Shown here: piece after piece, positions 34,963 through 36,892 of the stretch
Layout: each line of letters begins with the position of its first letter
How positions within the stretch are numbered: the stretch's first letter is position 1
Assembly (NCBI GenBank): GCA_016744895.1
Contig: JADGDK010000006.1
Location: 12,817 to 49,708 of the forward strand
DNA length: 36,892 bases
Direction: 5' to 3'
Source of the DNA: Campylobacterales bacterium
Lineage (GTDB): Bacteria > Campylobacterota > Campylobacteria > Campylobacterales > QNZT01
Translations under genes and position numbers: made by a program
Notes under the pieces: model-generated
The model's input: the letters and a program-made list of their open reading frames with translations, nothing else
What the model was told of the DNA's origin: nothing
Databases searched by the model: none

Positions 34963-35919
34963 TTACACCAAACTCTTAATAATATCCTCCAACTTATTAA
35001 TCTGGGGAGCAAACCCAAGTTCCTTTTTTGCACTTTTACTACTGGCAATTAAAGTAGCAGGATCTCCTGCTCGTCTATTAGCTTCTATGACATTAAATTC
35101 CACTCCTGTTATCTCTCTGACCTTTTCGATCACCTCTTTAACACTGAAACCTTCACCATTTCCAAGATTATAAACTTTAGAATCCCCACTACCTTCTTGC
35201 ATTAGATACTCTACACCTTGCAGATGTACACGCGATAAATCCTTGACATGGATGTAATCTCTTACACATGTTCCATCTTTGGTATCATAGTCATTTCCAT
35301 AGATACTAATTACTTCTCTTTCACCTCTAACCGTTTGCATGATCAGTGGCAACAAATGTGTCTCTGGATCATGGCGTTCTGTTAACTCACCATCGAGATC
35401 TTCCCCCGCAGCATTAAAGTATCGAAATACCACATATTTCAATCCATAAGCACTATCAAAATCTTCCAACATCTGCTCTATCATAAGTTTTGATTTACCA
35501 TAAGGATTTATTGGTGCTTTTGGATGTGTCTCATCTATAGGCGTATATTCAGGATTTCCAAACACTGCTGCAGTAGAGCTAAAGATAAACTTTTTACAGT
35601 CATGATCTATCATAGCTTTGAGTAAATTCAAAGTCCCAACGGTATTATTCTGATAATACTTATATGGATCTGTCATTGACTCACCTACCAAAGAGTAAGC
35701 ACTAAAATGCATCACAGCATCTGGTTGATACTTTTTAAACAACTCACTAAGTCTGTTGCTATCTTGAATATCACAATACTCAAATTTTCCATATAAAACA
35801 GCATCTTTATGACCTGTTGAGAGATTATCAAGTGTAATCACCTCATGTCCTGCAAGATGCGCTAATTTTACCATATGTGAACCAATATAACCAGCTCCAC
35901 CTACTATAAATAATGTCAT
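34963..35919 (-). CDS. galE: UDP-glucose 4-epimerase
   Basis: An extended short-chain dehydrogenase of 318 residues that interconverts UDP-Glc and UDP-Gal (or the N-acetyl forms) with bound NAD. VGGAGYIGSHM at the start binds NAD, FSSTAAVFG supplies the catalytic Ser/Thr, and INPYGKSKLMIEQML at about 139 has the catalytic Y-x-x-x-K. YFNAAGED and RRAGDPATLIA complete the sugar-nucleotide side. It supplies galactose-type donors for the glycosyltransferases in the locus. AAGGA lies 9 bases before the ATG. It is convergent with the beta-helix gene and separated by 64 bases from the upstream AI-2E family gene on the same strand. Confidence 0.96.
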   Translation of the reverse strand: MTLFIVGGAGYIGSHMVKLAHLAGHEVITLDNLSTGHKDAVLYGKFEYCDIQDSNRLSELFKKYQPDAVMHFSAYSLVGESMTDPYKYYQNNTVGTLNLLKAMIDHDCKKFIFSSTAAVFGNPEYTPIDETHPKAPINPYGKSKLMIEQMLEDFDSAYGLKYVVFRYFNAAGEDLDGELTERHDPETHLLPLIMQTVRGEREVISIYGNDYDTKDGTCVRDYIHVKDLSRVHLQGVEYLMQEGSGDSKVYNLGNGEGFSVKEVIEKVREITGVEFNVIEANRRAGDPATLIASSKSAKKELGFAPQINKLEDIIKSLV

Positions 35920-35983
35920 AGTATTATTCCTTTGAGTATCTTTTTTTAATAAATCGTAGATATGTTAGAAAACTTTAATATCT

Positions 35984-36892
35984 CTATTTACTTAACTTTT
36001 CATCTCTACTCAAATTTGAAAGCAAAATCCCTATCCATTTTGTCTTTTGACTAGAATCAAAAGCAATTTTAAGCGTCATCGTTAGTGGAACCGCTAAAAA
36101 CATTCCCACAGGCCCCAAAACCCATCCCCAAAATATAAGAGAAAAGAAGATGATAGCTGGTGACAATCCCAAGCCTTCTCCCATAAATTTTGGTTCTAAC
36201 ACATTTGAGATGAGGTTATTGATGATGACATAGATAAGTGCCAACCAAGCCACCGTAGTAAAATCATAATGAATCATTGCTAAAAACAGCGCAGGGAATG
36301 ATGCAATCAAAGAACCAATTACCGGGATAAAGTTTAAAAGAAATCCCAAAAAACCCCAAAGTATTGGATACTCAATATCAAACAACATAAGCGTAACCGT
36401 GATCATAATACCTGTTAACATGCTTGTTAAAGTTTTGATACTGAAATATTTCTGAATATTGTGTGAAAATAGACGAAAGTTTCTCTGTGCATCTTTATCT
36501 CGTTTAAAAATGATATCAAGTTTCTTTTCAAAGTGCGTAGACTCCACCAAGATAAAAGCCACACCAATAAAAACTAACATCATTTTAGAGAGAAAAAACC
36601 CAATATTTCCAGCAGCTCCTGCTGTAAAGTTGAACAACGCACCGATATTTAAACTCTCCAATATTGACTTAGGCTCGATTTCAAAACCAAAACCCTTCAG
36701 CCATGCTAAAAGATCTAAAACAATACTTTTGAGCTTCTCTTCATAAAATGGGAGATTACTCCCAAAATCTTTTAAAGAAGTATTGATGATATAAATGACA
36801 AACAAAAGCGTCATCACAATCATCGCTAAAATTATAAAATATGCTAGGAACTTTGGGACTTTATATTTTTGAAGTTTTGTTAAGATTGGAGA
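35984..36892 (-). CDS. AI-2E family (PerM-like) membrane protein, 5' end outside the window
   Basis: The ORF track begins at ATG 36823, but the frame stays open for 23 more codons to the right edge (reading SPILTKLQKYKVPKFLAYFII), which looks like the usual basic start and first helix. The true N-terminus is therefore beyond the window. The visible part has about seven membrane helices. WGFLGFLLNFIPVIGSLIASFPALFLA is the AI-2E family signature, and EPKFMGEGLGLSPAIIFFSLIFWGWVLGPVGMFLAVPLT is the conserved C-terminal block. The family includes YdiK, TqsA and sodium/proton antiporter-like members, so autoinducer export should not be assumed. No clear functional link with galE is seen. Confidence 0.92.
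   Translation of the reverse strand, partial: SPILTKLQKYKVPKFLAYFIILAMIVMTLLFVIYIINTSLKDFGSNLPFYEEKLKSIVLDLLAWLKGFGFEIEPKSILESLNIGALFNFTAGAAGNIGFFLSKMMLVFIGVAFILVESTHFEKKLDIIFKRDKDAQRNFRLFSHNIQKYFSIKTLTSMLTGIMITVTLMLFDIEYPILWGFLGFLLNFIPVIGSLIASFPALFLAMIHYDFTTVAWLALIYVIINNLISNVLEPKFMGEGLGLSPAIIFFSLIFWGWVLGPVGMFLAVPLTMTLKIAFDSSQKTKWIGILLSNLSRDEKLSK

Noticed and set aside
1-36892. CRISPR array, tRNA, insertion sequence or prophage
   Set aside because: No regularly spaced repeats, cloverleaf-like segments, transposase, integrase or phage structural motifs were seen on either strand by reading; a tool-based scan was not possible.
35984-36892. Quorum-sensing (AI-2) exporter role
   Set aside because: The family name is historical and most members do not have proven AI-2 transport; no luxS or lsr-like gene is in the window.

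Overview
The window looks like a chromosomal segment from a member of the Campylobacterota (Sulfurimonas/Sulfurovum-like, possibly a marine or free-living relative of Campylobacter). The evidence is the strong AT bias, and a gene order yajC-secD-secF-(DUF6394)-leuS-lptE-GGDEF-folC-M23 peptidase, with mfd nearby and lnt divergent from yajC. From memory this matches the Campylobacter jejuni Cj1085-Cj1095 block. I ran no database search.

Layout. (1) 1-4066, plus strand: the 3' part of an MscS-type channel (open at the left edge), tgt, a membrane-anchored TAXI-type solute-binding protein, and a 52-codon lipoprotein missed by the ORF track. (2) 4073-11317, minus strand: a NIF3-like domain protein, an exported rhodanese, a GT2 glycosyltransferase, a DedA membrane protein, an MsbA-like ABC exporter and mfd. 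(3) 11318-13100: an intergenic element with a perfect 16-bp inverted repeat, then a two-gene plus-strand unit of a serpin lipoprotein and an HPt-domain protein, which interrupts the otherwise minus-strand housekeeping block. (4) 13092-22842, minus strand: M23 peptidase, folC, a diguanylate cyclase, lptE, leuS, a DUF6394 membrane protein, secF, secD and yajC, with lnt divergent and overlapping yajC. (5) 24076-35919: an exopolysaccharide (EPS) locus with two asparagine-synthase-type genes (one with a degenerate glutaminase half), three GT4 glycosyltransferases, a Wzc/BY-kinase copolymerase, a divergent secreted beta-helix protein resembling PL9 polysaccharide lyases, and galE. (6) From 35984 to the right edge: an AI-2E family membrane protein, open at the edge.

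How the genes work together. Several products serve envelope biogenesis: Sec membrane components (SecDF-YajC) export lipoprotein precursors, Lnt N-acylates them, LptE helps insert LPS, and the M23 peptidase trims peptidoglycan. The EPS locus probably makes a surface polysaccharide carrying a modification made by the asparagine-synthase-like enzymes, perhaps a sugar amide, and the beta-helix lyase could trim or release it. No Wzx flippase, Wzy polymerase or priming phosphoglycosyltransferase is encoded in the window, so the pathway needs genes elsewhere.

No gene-free stretch exceeds 300 bases. The largest gaps are 11318-11463, 32393-32518, 19873-20016 and 33587-33703, and each is described. 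I see no rRNA, tRNA, CRISPR array, insertion sequence or prophage. The most unusual items are the lipoprotein serpin with its HPt partner, the inverted-repeat element beside it, the paired active and glutaminase-dead asparagine synthases, the PL9-like protein, and the 15-base A/T tract inside folC.
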